Source: Burkholderiaceae bacterium 16 (GTDB taxonomy: Bacteria; Pseudomonadota; Gammaproteobacteria; Burkholderiales; Burkholderiaceae). Taken from it: a DNA stretch of 64,000 nucleotides. This document shows, piece after piece, positions 1-7,765 of this stretch. Made by a program: the position numbers and the translations under genes. Location of the stretch: assembly GCA_000955785.1 (NCBI GenBank), contig JYOD01000016.1, positions 37,058 to 101,057 of the forward strand, read 5' to 3'. A model generated the notes under the pieces. It worked only from the letters and a program-made list of their open reading frames with translations, had not been told where the DNA came from and did not search any database. Position 1 is the first letter of the stretch; each line of letters starts with the position of its first letter.

Positions 1-20
1 TCCTCGGGCGGTTATTCTAG

Positions 21-36
21 CCCCCCCCCCCCCCCC
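21..36. repeat. Homopolymeric C tract (16 bases)
   Basis: Sixteen consecutive C residues lie about 110 bases upstream of the first gene. Such tracts are prone to slippage and to assembly error, so the exact length should not be trusted. It sits next to a small palindrome ATTGCTGGCAAT (41-52), which recurs at 756-767. Confidence 0.8.
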
Positions 37-148
37 GTGAATTGCTGGCAATCGTTTTTTGAAGCGTCGCCAGTCACGAATCCTCCTCGGTTATCCTGGT
101 GCCCGTGAGCAGATCCGGAAGTTTCAATGCCGAGAATGGAGGAGTGCC

Positions 149-673
149 ATGCACCTCAATCCCGACCACTACTTGCAGACCGATGCCGGCCGGGTGTTTA
201 CAGCCGAACGCAACGCTGCGGCCTGGGAGCAGTTGTATGTGGATTTGTCCACGGCGATCAACGCCCGCCCGCGACGGATCGTCATGGTCGTAGGTGTGCA
301 GGGGGCGGGGAAGTCTACGTGGACCAACAAATGCCTCACCGAGTCCGACGATACCGTCTACGTCGATTCAACATTCGCAACTGCTACCCGCCGCACACGA
401 GTCATTGAGATCGCCAAAAAGGCTGGGATTCCGGTCTCTGCCGTGTGGGTAAAAGTCTCGTTAGAATCCGCGCTTCGACGGAACAAGGCTCGTCCTGCCG
501 ACGAGGTCGTCCCTGATGAGGCAGTGGAGAACGTCTTCAGAATCGTCGAGCCGCCATCGCTCTCGGAAGGGTTCCAGGAGGTGATTATCGTTGACAACGA
601 TTCTGGTACGGTTCATCGGGCCAGTACCTCGCCGTCTGACTGGCTGCGGAATGTCCACTTTCTGGAGAGCTGA
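149..673 (+). CDS. Small P-loop ATP-binding protein (zeta-toxin/polynucleotide-kinase-like)
   Basis: This encodes a 174-residue protein with a Walker A loop GVQGAGKST at about residues 49-57. It is followed by a VYVDSTF strand near residue 70 and an Arg-rich RRNKARPADEVVP segment near residue 110, which resembles the lid of polynucleotide-kinase or zeta-toxin-like small kinases. I chose the ATG at 149 because GGAGG lies just upstream; the frame is open further 5' to 59 without a comparable ribosome site. It probably phosphorylates a small molecule or nucleic acid end in the cytoplasm, but the substrate cannot be read from sequence. No partner antitoxin is visible beside it. The gene stands alone in a stretch of lower coding density, flanked by two copies of a 12-base sequence (41-52 and 756-767), which suggests an inserted module. 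Confidence 0.7.
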   Translation: MHLNPDHYLQTDAGRVFTAERNAAAWEQLYVDLSTAINARPRRIVMVVGVQGAGKSTWTNKCLTESDDTVYVDSTFATATRRTRVIEIAKKAGIPVSAVWVKVSLESALRRNKARPADEVVPDEAVENVFRIVEPPSLSEGFQEVIIVDNDSGTVHRASTSPSDWLRNVHFLES

Positions 674-999
674 TTGTCTCTTGTGGTAGCGAACCGCCGC
701 TGGATCGACCGGTTGAATCCGCAGCCAGTTTGAGACATTCGTGCCCAAGGCCTGGATTGCTGGCAATTGCCGAGTACAGGCGCGGTGTTCACCTCAGCAT
801 TGCCGAATCAACGAACGTGGCACCTTCCTTGACCATCTAGCGCTCTCAAAGGTCGTCGAGCTTATTAGCATCGACAAATGCGCGTAGCGCGGCTCGAACA
901 GGAGACGCGTTTGTCGCAATCGTGCCGCGCGGCGAGCAGGGTTGAGGCGCAGTGTTCCCTTCGGAACCCAATGAACGCCGACGTATTGGCAAGGTGTCG
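674..999. other. Intergenic stretch without a convincing gene
   Basis: About 326 bases between the kinase and the LysE exporter. Short frames exist on both strands but none has a ribosome site or a recognisable family. It contains the second copy of ATTGCTGGCAAT (756-767). Confidence 0.5.
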
Positions 1000-1632
1000 C
1001 TATTTCTTGGATTCGTATGCCATCCGCACCGCCAGACCTGTCAGAACGCTTCCCATCAGCCAGCGCTGCACCAATAGCCACAGCGGGCGTCCTGACAGGA
1101 AGGTAGATATCGATCCGGCCGTCACGGCGATAAGTGCATTCACAGCGAGGCTGATCGAAATCTGAACGCTGCCGAGCGCCAGCGATTGGGTAAGAACACT
1201 GCCGTGTCCTGGCGTAATAAATTGGGGAAGCAGAGACAGATACATGACGGCGATTTTGGGATTCGCCAGGTTAGTGATAAACCCCATGCTAAAGAGCTTC
1301 ATTGGGGAATCGACCGGTAGGTCGCGCACTGCAAACGCGGACCGTCCGCCCGGTTTGACCGTTTGCCAGGCAAGATATAGAAGGTACAAAGCGCCGCCAA
1401 AGCGAAGCGTGTCGTATGCGTAAGGTACCGCAAATACGAAAGCCGTAATTCCGAATGCCGCACAGAGCATATAGAACACAAAGCCCAGAGCAACACCTCC
1501 CAACGAAATGAGGCCTGCGCGTCTACCTTGGCAAATTGAGCGGGAAATTATATAAACCATGTTCGGCCCCGGCGTTAGAACCATTCCCAACGCCACAAGA
1601 GCGAACATGAGTAAATGTGCGAAATCAGGCAT
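1000..1632 (-). CDS. LysE family amino-acid/metabolite exporter
   Basis: This encodes a 210-residue inner-membrane protein of the LysE/RhtB superfamily, which exports amino acids or related small molecules. The N-terminus carries the family signature (LGMVLTPGPNMVYIIS, about residues 15-30), followed by a Gly-rich second helix, the NLANPKIAVMYLSLLPQF motif around residues 120-140, and about six hydrophobic segments. The length is typical of the family. I start at 1632 (MPDFAHLL), preceded by GGAG, rather than at a longer in-frame start whose extra 19 residues are not family-like. It has no operon partner. The substrate is unknown. Confidence 0.88.
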   Translation of the reverse strand: MPDFAHLLMFALVALGMVLTPGPNMVYIISRSICQGRRAGLISLGGVALGFVFYMLCAAFGITAFVFAVPYAYDTLRFGGALYLLYLAWQTVKPGGRSAFAVRDLPVDSPMKLFSMGFITNLANPKIAVMYLSLLPQFITPGHGSVLTQSLALGSVQISISLAVNALIAVTAGSISTFLSGRPLWLLVQRWLMGSVLTGLAVRMAYESKK

Positions 1633-2222
1633 AACCCATCTCCAAGGATAGTAGGTAATGCCCAGGCGCGCGGCGGCTAGCAACCTCACGCTCCCCGATA
1701 GTGCTCTATCTGTATGCGCCAGTCACATGAGTGCAAAGATCATAGCACAGGAGAAAATGCTCCAGGCTCGGAGGAGTTGTAGTTGTGCGCTTACAGGCAA
1801 GCAGCGAACATGGGATGATCACTGGCGTCCGTCGGACTGACAAAATGGACCGATCGGCTTTCCGGACTTCAGATTTTCTGCCGAGGAACTAGCCGGAAAT
1901 GCGCGGTTCCTGCCAGAATGGCCTGATACTAACGGTGCCCAAAACAGCGTCTTGGCAACCAGAGGCGTCGACTTTCTAATCGCGGTGTACTGATGGCTGC
2001 GGCGGTAATCGTGTGTTGTCGTCGATCTATGGTGCAATGTCTTACCACGCTCTATTCCCGATCATCGGATCGCCCGGCAGACGAACGTCCGCTAGCCGGA
2101 ATGTTGAAAGACTGTTGTGGGGCGCCAGTAAGGCGACCGTCTAGCATTCCGCTGCCTACAAGAAAATCTAATTCTGTCCGCGAAAACGCTAACTACGGGC
2201 TACTTCGTCATCGGGTACGCTC
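1633..2222. other. Non-coding or decayed stretch
   Basis: Roughly 590 bases without a supportable gene between the LysE exporter and a truncated DUF1214 fragment. Short frames on both strands lack ribosome sites and family features. It probably represents eroded DNA at a rearrangement boundary. Confidence 0.5.
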
Positions 2223-2546
2223 ATGGATGATTGCCAGTTCGCTCCGCCGCTGCCTCCGGCGGATGTGTTTTGGTCGCTGACGATGTATGACGGCAAATCG
2301 AAGCTTCTTGTCGACAATCCTCTCAATCGATATCTGCTCAACTCTCGCATGCTCGGCCGGCTCCAGCGAGACGCCGACGGAGGCCTTACGTTCTACGTCC
2401 AGCACGATTCCCCTGGCAAGGCCAAGGAAAGCAACTGGCTACCGGCGCCTGCCGGACCGTTCTACGCAATCATGCGGATCTATATGCCGAAGCCGGTGGT
2501 AGCGTCAGGCCAATGGCAGCGGCCACAGCTAAAGCGGGTCGATTGA
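2223..2546 (+). pseudogene. C-terminal remnant of a DUF1254/DUF1214 protein
   Basis: The 107-residue frame reads as only the last part of a DUF1214 domain: ADVFWSLTMYD, then LLVDNPLNRYLLNSRML, DADGGLTFYVQHDSPGKA, and a C-terminal FYAIMRIYMPKP strand. Family members are normally 330-480 residues with a DUF1254 domain first, and that is missing here. The first dozen residues are Pro-rich filler before homology begins, so the breakpoint lies near 2255. The next gene downstream is a full-length member of the same family but clearly divergent from this fragment, so this is a relic of a second homologue and not a piece of the same gene. Confidence 0.75.
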
Positions 2547-2610
2547 TGAGACGTGACCAGGTTCGATAGTGGCGCTGCCGTTAAGTAAATGTACGATCGC
2601 GAACAAACGA

Positions 2611-3669
2611 ATGGAATCTTTCATGAGAGCAACACTAACCTCCGCCTGCGCCATATGCGCCACCCTCGCCACGCTTGGCACCGCGCAATCGCAGCCTGCG
2701 GCGACGCCGCCCGGTGGCGCCCCTGTTCCCGTTACGGTCGACAACTTCATCCGTGCGGAGACCGATATGTATGTCGGGGGACTTGCCAGGCAGGGCGGTG
2801 TGGGCAAGCTGCTTCATCGCCGGGAGCCTGCGTCGATCGACCATCAGACGGTGATCCGCCTCAATCGCGACACCCTCTATTCGTCCGGCGTCTTTGACCT
2901 TGACGCCGGCCCTGTGACCATCACCCTGCCGGACCCGGGCAAGCGCTTCATGTCCATGCAGGTCATCAATGAGAACCACTACGTGCCGAACGTGTTTTAC
3001 GGCGCGGGCACCCATACCCTGACTCGCGAGAACGTCGGCACGCGCTACGTGGTCACCGCGATCCGCACACTCGTCGACCCCAACAGCCCGAACGACATCA
3101 AGCAAGTCCACGCCCTGCAGGACGCCATCAAGGTCAGCCAGAAAGCGCCCGGCAAGCTCGAAACGCCCAGCTGGGATCCGGTCAGCCAGAAGAAGGTCCG
3201 CGATGCCCTCTTGGTACTGTCTTCGACGATGCCGGACTTCAAGAAGGCGTTCGGCACAAAGGAGGAGGTCGATCCGGTACGGCGCCTGATCGGCACAGCG
3301 GCAGCCTGGGGCGGCAATCCCGACAAGGACGCCACCTATCTCAACATCACCCCCGCCAGGAATGACGGCGGGACCGTCTATCAGCTCAATGTCAAGGATG
3401 TCCCAGTGGATGCGTTCTGGTCGGTGAGCGTCGACAACGCCGAGGGCTACTTCCAGAAGAATCCCGCCAGCGCCTATACGATCAACAACCTCACGGCGAA
3501 GAAAGGCAGCGATGGTTCGATCCCGATCCAGTTCGGCGGCTGCGACACACAGGTGCCCAACTGCGTGCCGATTGTCGCTGGCTGGAACTACACGGTGCGC
3601 CTGTACCGGCCTCGCGCGGAGATTCTCTCGGGTGCCTGGACCTTCCCCGAGCCCCGGCCGGTCAACTGA
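2611..3669 (+). CDS. DUF1254/DUF1214 domain secreted protein
   Basis: This encodes a 352-residue protein with an N-terminal signal peptide (hydrophobic stretch ending near AQSQPA, about residue 27). A DUF1254 region follows (NFIRAETDMYVGG, then LNRDTLYSSGVFDLDAGPVTITLPD), then a C-terminal DUF1214 region (VDAFWSVSVDNAEGYFQKN, ending GWNYTVRLYRPR). Two cysteines in the GGCDTQVPNCVP loop could form a disulfide, consistent with export. Biochemical function of the family is unknown. The ATG at 2611 is chosen because it begins a reasonable signal peptide; an alternative ATG lies at 2623, and neither has a strong ribosome site. Confidence 0.85.
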   Translation: MESFMRATLTSACAICATLATLGTAQSQPAATPPGGAPVPVTVDNFIRAETDMYVGGLARQGGVGKLLHRREPASIDHQTVIRLNRDTLYSSGVFDLDAGPVTITLPDPGKRFMSMQVINENHYVPNVFYGAGTHTLTRENVGTRYVVTAIRTLVDPNSPNDIKQVHALQDAIKVSQKAPGKLETPSWDPVSQKKVRDALLVLSSTMPDFKKAFGTKEEVDPVRRLIGTAAAWGGNPDKDATYLNITPARNDGGTVYQLNVKDVPVDAFWSVSVDNAEGYFQKNPASAYTINNLTAKKGSDGSIPIQFGGCDTQVPNCVPIVAGWNYTVRLYRPRAEILSGAWTFPEPRPVN

Positions 3670-3754
3670 GCTGGCAACTTGACTATCGGCTCTACCGAAG
3701 GCGACAGCGGCTCGTCGACCTGGGCAGCCGCTTGATCCGTGCAGTTAAAACGGA

Positions 3755-3886
3755 ATGAATCGAATCGGCGATGTCTTTGACCGGTTTCGCGAGCAGACCG
3801 GGATTCAGTGGTACTACGCGAACATCTACAGGAATCTCGACGATCCCGAGGACGAAACGCTATTGGACTGGTGGCTGAAGGATTGA
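3755..3886 (+). CDS. Possible 43-residue small protein
   Basis: A short frame encodes 43 residues beginning MNRIGDVFDRFREQTG and ending LLDWWLKD. The composition is protein-like, amphipathic with many aromatic and acidic residues, unlike the low-complexity products of shadow frames nearby. There is no strong ribosome site and I do not recognise a family. It may be a small acidic protein or the tail of a lost gene. Confidence 0.3.
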   Translation: MNRIGDVFDRFREQTGIQWYYANIYRNLDDPEDETLLDWWLKD

Positions 3887-3935
3887 TGGCTGACGCTGCT
3901 GACCGGGCCGCTTTCCCAGCGCCAGGAGCCAAGGC

Positions 3936-4439
3936 CTACGCCCGCGCTGCTGGCGTTTCCAGGGATTCGTCGTCAGCTGCAGACTCTGCCTGCCGGCTGG
4001 TGCGCGAAATCTCGATATCGTTGGGCCGCACCAGTTGGTCCGCGTCATCCACCAGCGCGGCACGCACCTGACGCCGCTCCGGGCGGGTGTGCAACTCCAC
4101 CGGCCCCTTGCCGCTGGCGGCCATGTGACGATCGCCCCACTGCATCAGCCCAATGATCACCGGCAGCAACTCCACCGCAGCGCGCGTGGGCCGGTATTCA
4201 AATCGTTCGCGCTCGCCGGGTTCCCGATAGCTCACTTTGCGCAGGATGCCTGCCTCGGTCAGCGTCTTAAGCCTTGCGGACAGCACGGCGGGGGAGCATT
4301 GCAGGCGCTCCAGGAATTCGTCGAAGCGCCGGACGCCGTGGAAGACGTCGCGCAAGATCAGGATCGTCCACTTCTCTCCAATCAGCGAGAGGGTCGCGGC
4401 AATCGAGCAGTTGCGGAGTTCTTGGGCGGTGAGATCCAT
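3936..4439 (-). CDS. HxlR family transcriptional regulator
   Basis: This 167-residue winged-helix regulator shows the family hallmark near its N-terminus: NCSIAATLSLIGEKWTILILRDVFHGVRRFDEF, then SPAVLSARLKTLTEAGIL and the wing strand EYRPTRAAVELLPVI. HxlR proteins typically bind as dimers in divergent promoters and respond to redox or electrophilic signals. The C-terminal 50 residues are a charged tail of no clear fold. I start at 4439 (MDLTAQELRNC); ATG 4466 is an alternative. It is divergent from the GNAT gene, which it probably controls. Confidence 0.9.
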   Translation of the reverse strand: MDLTAQELRNCSIAATLSLIGEKWTILILRDVFHGVRRFDEFLERLQCSPAVLSARLKTLTEAGILRKVSYREPGERERFEYRPTRAAVELLPVIIGLMQWGDRHMAASGKGPVELHTRPERRQVRAALVDDADQLVRPNDIEISRTSRQAESAADDESLETPAARA

Positions 4440-4527
4440 GGATTCAGCATAGCAGGCTAACTTCATTTGCAATAGTCAGGGTATTGCCTATACTCCTGGA
4501 TATGAAATATGAAGTCAGGAGCCGTAC
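4440..4527. promoter_or_regulatory. Divergent HxlR/GNAT promoter region
   Basis: The 88-base region between the two divergent genes is AT-rich compared with its surroundings. It contains an inverted repeat CTCCTG (4493-4498) / CAGGAG (4516-4521) around an ATATGAAATATGAAG core. The right arm also serves as the ribosome site of the GNAT gene. It is a candidate HxlR operator. Confidence 0.4.
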
Positions 4528-5139
4528 ATGCAACCCATCCACCACCTCAGCCTGGCCAGCCAAGCCCTCCCGTCCGTGACCGGTTCGCACGCAGCCTGCC
4601 CGGAATGCGCGGAAACCTGGCTGCTGAGCGGCGGTGAACGGGTGGTGGTTCGCGCGGTGCGCGCAGGCGATGCGGAGCGGGAGAGGGCCTTTGTCCAGGC
4701 CTTGTCGCGGGAGAGCCGGTATTACCGCTTCCTCACCGGCGGACGCGTGTCGGATGCGGTGATCGACCTGTTCCTCGAAAATGAGGCCGGCCTGGCGCTG
4801 GTGGTCACGGCGGAAGTGGACGGGTTGCCGGTGATCGTCGCCAATGGCAACTACGTGGTGACGGGTGAAGAGGTTGGCGAGTTCGCCGTCGCGGTGGCCG
4901 ACGACTGGCAGGGCAAGGGCATCGGCCGCCGGCTGATCCAGCGCCTGCGGGATGCCGCCATTGGCGCCGGCCTGCGCTTGCTGCGCGGCGACGTGCTGAG
5001 CGAGAACCGCCGCATGCTGGCGCTGATGCGTGAGTTCGGTTTCTCCGCCCGGCGCAATCCGGAGGACAGCCTGCTCTACGAGGTGCGCCTGGCGCTAAGC
5101 GGGCAGGCTGTCGGCGAGCCGCGGGTGATGGCGGCCTGA
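4528..5139 (+). CDS. GNAT family N-acetyltransferase
   Basis: The 203-residue protein contains a GNAT acetyl-CoA binding segment VADDWQGKGIGRRLIQRLRDAA around residues 125-147 (the Q-x-x-G-x-G/A loop), preceded by the GEFAVAV strand and followed by LLRGDVLSENRRMLALMREFGF, the usual helix before the last strand. An N-terminal extension of about 35 residues holds a CPEC pair. The start has an AGGAG ribosome site. The domain resembles the acetyltransferase part of Pat-type protein acetylases, but without their CoA-ligase domain. The acceptor substrate is unknown. Likely regulated by the divergent HxlR gene. Confidence 0.88.
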   Translation: MQPIHHLSLASQALPSVTGSHAACPECAETWLLSGGERVVVRAVRAGDAERERAFVQALSRESRYYRFLTGGRVSDAVIDLFLENEAGLALVVTAEVDGLPVIVANGNYVVTGEEVGEFAVAVADDWQGKGIGRRLIQRLRDAAIGAGLRLLRGDVLSENRRMLALMREFGFSARRNPEDSLLYEVRLALSGQAVGEPRVMAA

Positions 5140-5140
5140 T

Positions 5141-6025
5141 CTACGCCTCGGCGGTGGCGGGCTTGCGCGAGCCCGCCGTCAGTGTGCAGCCGATCGAAGC
5201 TGTGATGATGCTGGCAATGGCCAGCCATTGCTGCGCGTTCAAGGTCTCATGCAGGAACGCCAGCCCGGCGAGCGCGCCCATGGCCGGTTCCATGCTGAGC
5301 AGGATGCCGAAAGTCCGGCGCGGCAACCGCTTGAGCGCCACCATCTCCAGCGAATAGGGGATGGCGCTGGAGAGCAGGCCCACGGCCAGTCCGGCCAGCA
5401 GCAGCGAGGGGCTGAACATGGCCGTGCCGGCATGCGCCAGCCCGAAGGGCAGCACCACCAGCGATGCCATGGTCAGCCCCAGCGAAGTGGCCTGCCCGCC
5501 GTGCGCGTTGCCGGCCATCTGCCCGAAGATGATGTACAGCGCCCAGCCCACGCCCGCTGCCAGCGCGTAGCCAATGCCGACGGGGTCCAGGATGGCCACG
5601 TTCTGCCCGAGCGGCAACAGCAGCAGCAGGCCCGCCACGGCGAAGGCGATCCAGAGGAAGTCGATGGCCCGCCGCGACGACGATACCGCCACCGCCAGCG
5701 GCCCGGTGAACTCGATGGCGATCGCCAGCCCGAGCGGGACGGTGCGCAGCGACATATAGAACAGCAGGTTGGTGGCGCCCAGCGCGGCGCCGTATAGCGC
5801 GATCACGCGCGCATTGGCCAGGCTCAGCGGCATTCGCCAGGGCCGCCACACGCACAGGAGGATTAACGCAGAAAAGCTGACCCGCAGCGCCGTGGTGCCC
5901 TGCGCGCCCACGGCGCTGAACAGGCTCTTGGCAAACGACGTGCCGATGCAAAGCGAGGCCATCGACCCGATCAGCGCCAGCACGGCGATCAGGGTGGCAC
6001 TCTGTTTCAGGCGGTTCAGCGGCAA
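5141..6025 (-). CDS. rhtA: RhtA-like threonine/homoserine exporter (EamA/DMT superfamily)
   Basis: This encodes a 294-residue inner-membrane exporter with ten hydrophobic segments in two EamA repeats. The pattern fits RhtA: SFAKSLFSAVGAQGTTALRVSFSA early, YMSLRTVPLGLAIAIEFTGPLAVA around residues 95-115, and LKRLPRRTFGILLSMEPAMGALAGL in the second repeat. RhtA proteins export threonine, homoserine and other amino acids. The start appears to be TTG at 6025, with a GAGAG-like ribosome site. It converges on the GNAT gene, with the two stop codons one base apart. Confidence 0.85.
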   Translation of the reverse strand: MPLNRLKQSATLIAVLALIGSMASLCIGTSFAKSLFSAVGAQGTTALRVSFSALILLCVWRPWRMPLSLANARVIALYGAALGATNLLFYMSLRTVPLGLAIAIEFTGPLAVAVSSSRRAIDFLWIAFAVAGLLLLLPLGQNVAILDPVGIGYALAAGVGWALYIIFGQMAGNAHGGQATSLGLTMASLVVLPFGLAHAGTAMFSPSLLLAGLAVGLLSSAIPYSLEMVALKRLPRRTFGILLSMEPAMGALAGLAFLHETLNAQQWLAIASIITASIGCTLTAGSRKPATAEA

Positions 6026-6176
6026 TTGCGACTCTCAGGCGTTCAAGCGTGCCAACAAGCGGGCGGGCGAGGGCGATCCCTGCCGCCGGCCCGCGTCGTT
6101 GGGGGTAGGGGGAATTGCCGCCCGTACGCTACGGCGGGCGGCGAGCCCGCATCTTGAACGAACTTGGGCCCGCTGG

Positions 6177-6752
6177 CTAGGCGGCTCTGCACCGGGACGG
6201 GGCATCCGCCCCGCACCCGAAATCCCACTGGTCCAATCGTGCCGCGTAGCATTCGCCCGCGGCCGCCAGCGCATCGCTGCCCAGCTTGCCGGCCTCGAAC
6301 AGCAGGAATGGCTCCGCCCACGGCAGGCCGCAGCGATGCGCGGTTGCCTGCAAGGGACGCATCAGTTCTGCAAGCGGGAAGAGGTTCACGCCGGCAGGCG
6401 TATAAGCCTGCGGCACATTGCCGGCGGTAGCCGCCACCAGCAGGGGCTTGCCTTCGAGCGCGCGGCCTTCGGTGTCGTAGGCGAGATAGAACATGCGGGT
6501 CAGCACGGCATCCTGCCAGGCCTTTAGCAGCGCGGGCGTGGCGTACCACTGGACCGGGAACTGGAACACGATGCGGTCCGCGTCGCGCAGCCGGCGTACC
6601 TCGGCGTCCACGTCGATGACGCCGTCCGGGTAGCAGGCGTAGAGGTCGGCGATTTCCACGCCGGGGACCGTGGCGGCGGCAGCGCACAAGGCGCGATTGG
6701 TCTTGGAATGGGCAAAGCGGGGGTGGAACAGGAGAATCAGGGTCTTGGGCAT
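6177..6752 (-). CDS. NAD(P)H quinone oxidoreductase, flavodoxin fold
   Basis: The 191-residue protein belongs to the NAD(P)H dehydrogenase (quinone)/KefF family. The flavodoxin-like start KTLILLFHPRFAHSKTNRAL binds FMN/FAD phosphate. The FQFPVQWYATPALLKAWQDAVLT segment (about residues 65-88) is the diagnostic family motif, and GKPLLVAATAGN follows. It would reduce quinones or other electrophiles by two electrons in the cytosol. The start has GGAG upstream. It is divergent from a LysR regulator across a 109-base region with two palindromes, the usual arrangement for quinone-responsive control. Confidence 0.9.
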   Translation of the reverse strand: MPKTLILLFHPRFAHSKTNRALCAAAATVPGVEIADLYACYPDGVIDVDAEVRRLRDADRIVFQFPVQWYATPALLKAWQDAVLTRMFYLAYDTEGRALEGKPLLVAATAGNVPQAYTPAGVNLFPLAELMRPLQATAHRCGLPWAEPFLLFEAGKLGSDALAAAGECYAARLDQWDFGCGADAPSRCRAA

Positions 6753-6812
6753 GGTTGGCTCCGGTTGGTCCTGCCGTGGTGATGAAGTGGCGATGCCTCA
6801 AGGATGGCGCCC

Positions 6813-6856
6813 GGAGTGAAATTACTCCAATGGATAATCTATATGCTCTATTATCC
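6813..6856. promoter_or_regulatory. Candidate LysR operators in the quinone reductase/LysR divergent region
   Basis: Two dyads occur side by side: GGAGT (6813-6817)/ACTCC (6824-6828) with a 6-base spacer, and GGATAAT (6832-6838)/ATTATCC (6850-6856) with an 11-base spacer. The second is an uninterrupted 7-base match and ends 5 bases before the LysR start codon, fitting autorepression. Confidence 0.55.
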
Positions 6857-6861
6857 GTTTC

Positions 6862-7758
6862 ATGAATTTACGCGCGATCGATCTCAACCTGCTAACGGTG
6901 CTGGATGCGTTGCTCGACGAGGCTCACGTCTCGCGGGCCGCCCAGCGCGTTGGCCTGTCCCAGCCAGCTGCCTCCAGCGCATTGGAGCGTTGCCGCCACC
7001 TGTTCAAGGACCGTTTGCTGGAGCGTGCGCCCGGCGGCATGCAACTGACGCCCAGGGCGCAGGCCTTGCGGGCGCCGCTGAAGCAGGCGCTGGCGTCGGT
7101 GGCCGCGGTGATCGGCGTGCCGGAGGTGGATCTGGCGAGCTTGTCGCAGACCGTGCGCGTACGCATGGCGGACCATCCCGCCGTGCTGGTGGCGAGGCAG
7201 TTGCATCGTCAGCTGGCCGCGAGCGCGCCGGGCCTGAACCTGGTGCTCCAGCCCTGGCAGGGCGCGGACGCCGCGCTTGAATCCCTGGCACGCGGTGAGA
7301 GCGACCTGGCCGTATCGGTGTTTCCCGCGCCGGGCACGGATTTCCGGTGTCGCCCGTTATTGCACGAGCACTATGTAGTAGCCATGCGTGCTGGCCATCC
7401 GGCCGCCGCCGGCTTCAGCCTGGCTCGCTGGCTGGACTTTCCGCACGTGCTGGTATCCGGCCGTGGCGAGAGCCGCACGCCGCTGGACGATGCGCTGGCC
7501 GCGCTGGGCCTGTCGCGGCGCGTCGGCATGGTGGTGCCGAGTTTCATGATGGTGCCGCCGCTGCTGTCGGATTCCGACCTGATCGCCATGCTGCCCAGCC
7601 GCTGCCTGCCGGCGGATCCTGCGCAGGCGCTGGCAACCTTCGCGCCGCCGGTGGCGGTGGAGGGGTTTGCCCTCCACCTCGCCTGGCATATCCGCCGCGA
7701 CGACGATGTGGCCGTGCGGCATGTGGCGGGCCTGATCGAAAACCTGCTGGCGGCGTAG
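6862..7758 (+). CDS. LysR family transcriptional regulator
   Basis: This 298-residue protein has the N-terminal LysR winged helix (IDLNLLTVLDALLDEAHVSRAAQRVGLSQPAASSALERCR, residues 5-45) and a type 2 periplasmic-binding effector domain with VRMADHPAVLV, RGESDLAVSVFP and DLIAMLPSRC strands. The SRTPLDDAL region is typical of the NodD/PnbR-like branch. It probably senses a quinone or aromatic compound and activates the divergent NAD(P)H quinone oxidoreductase. The stop is 7 bases from the stop of the convergent TonB receptor. Confidence 0.9.
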   Translation: MNLRAIDLNLLTVLDALLDEAHVSRAAQRVGLSQPAASSALERCRHLFKDRLLERAPGGMQLTPRAQALRAPLKQALASVAAVIGVPEVDLASLSQTVRVRMADHPAVLVARQLHRQLAASAPGLNLVLQPWQGADAALESLARGESDLAVSVFPAPGTDFRCRPLLHEHYVVAMRAGHPAAAGFSLARWLDFPHVLVSGRGESRTPLDDALAALGLSRRVGMVVPSFMMVPPLLSDSDLIAMLPSRCLPADPAQALATFAPPVAVEGFALHLAWHIRRDDDVAVRHVAGLIENLLAA

Positions 7759-7765
7759 CGCTCGC

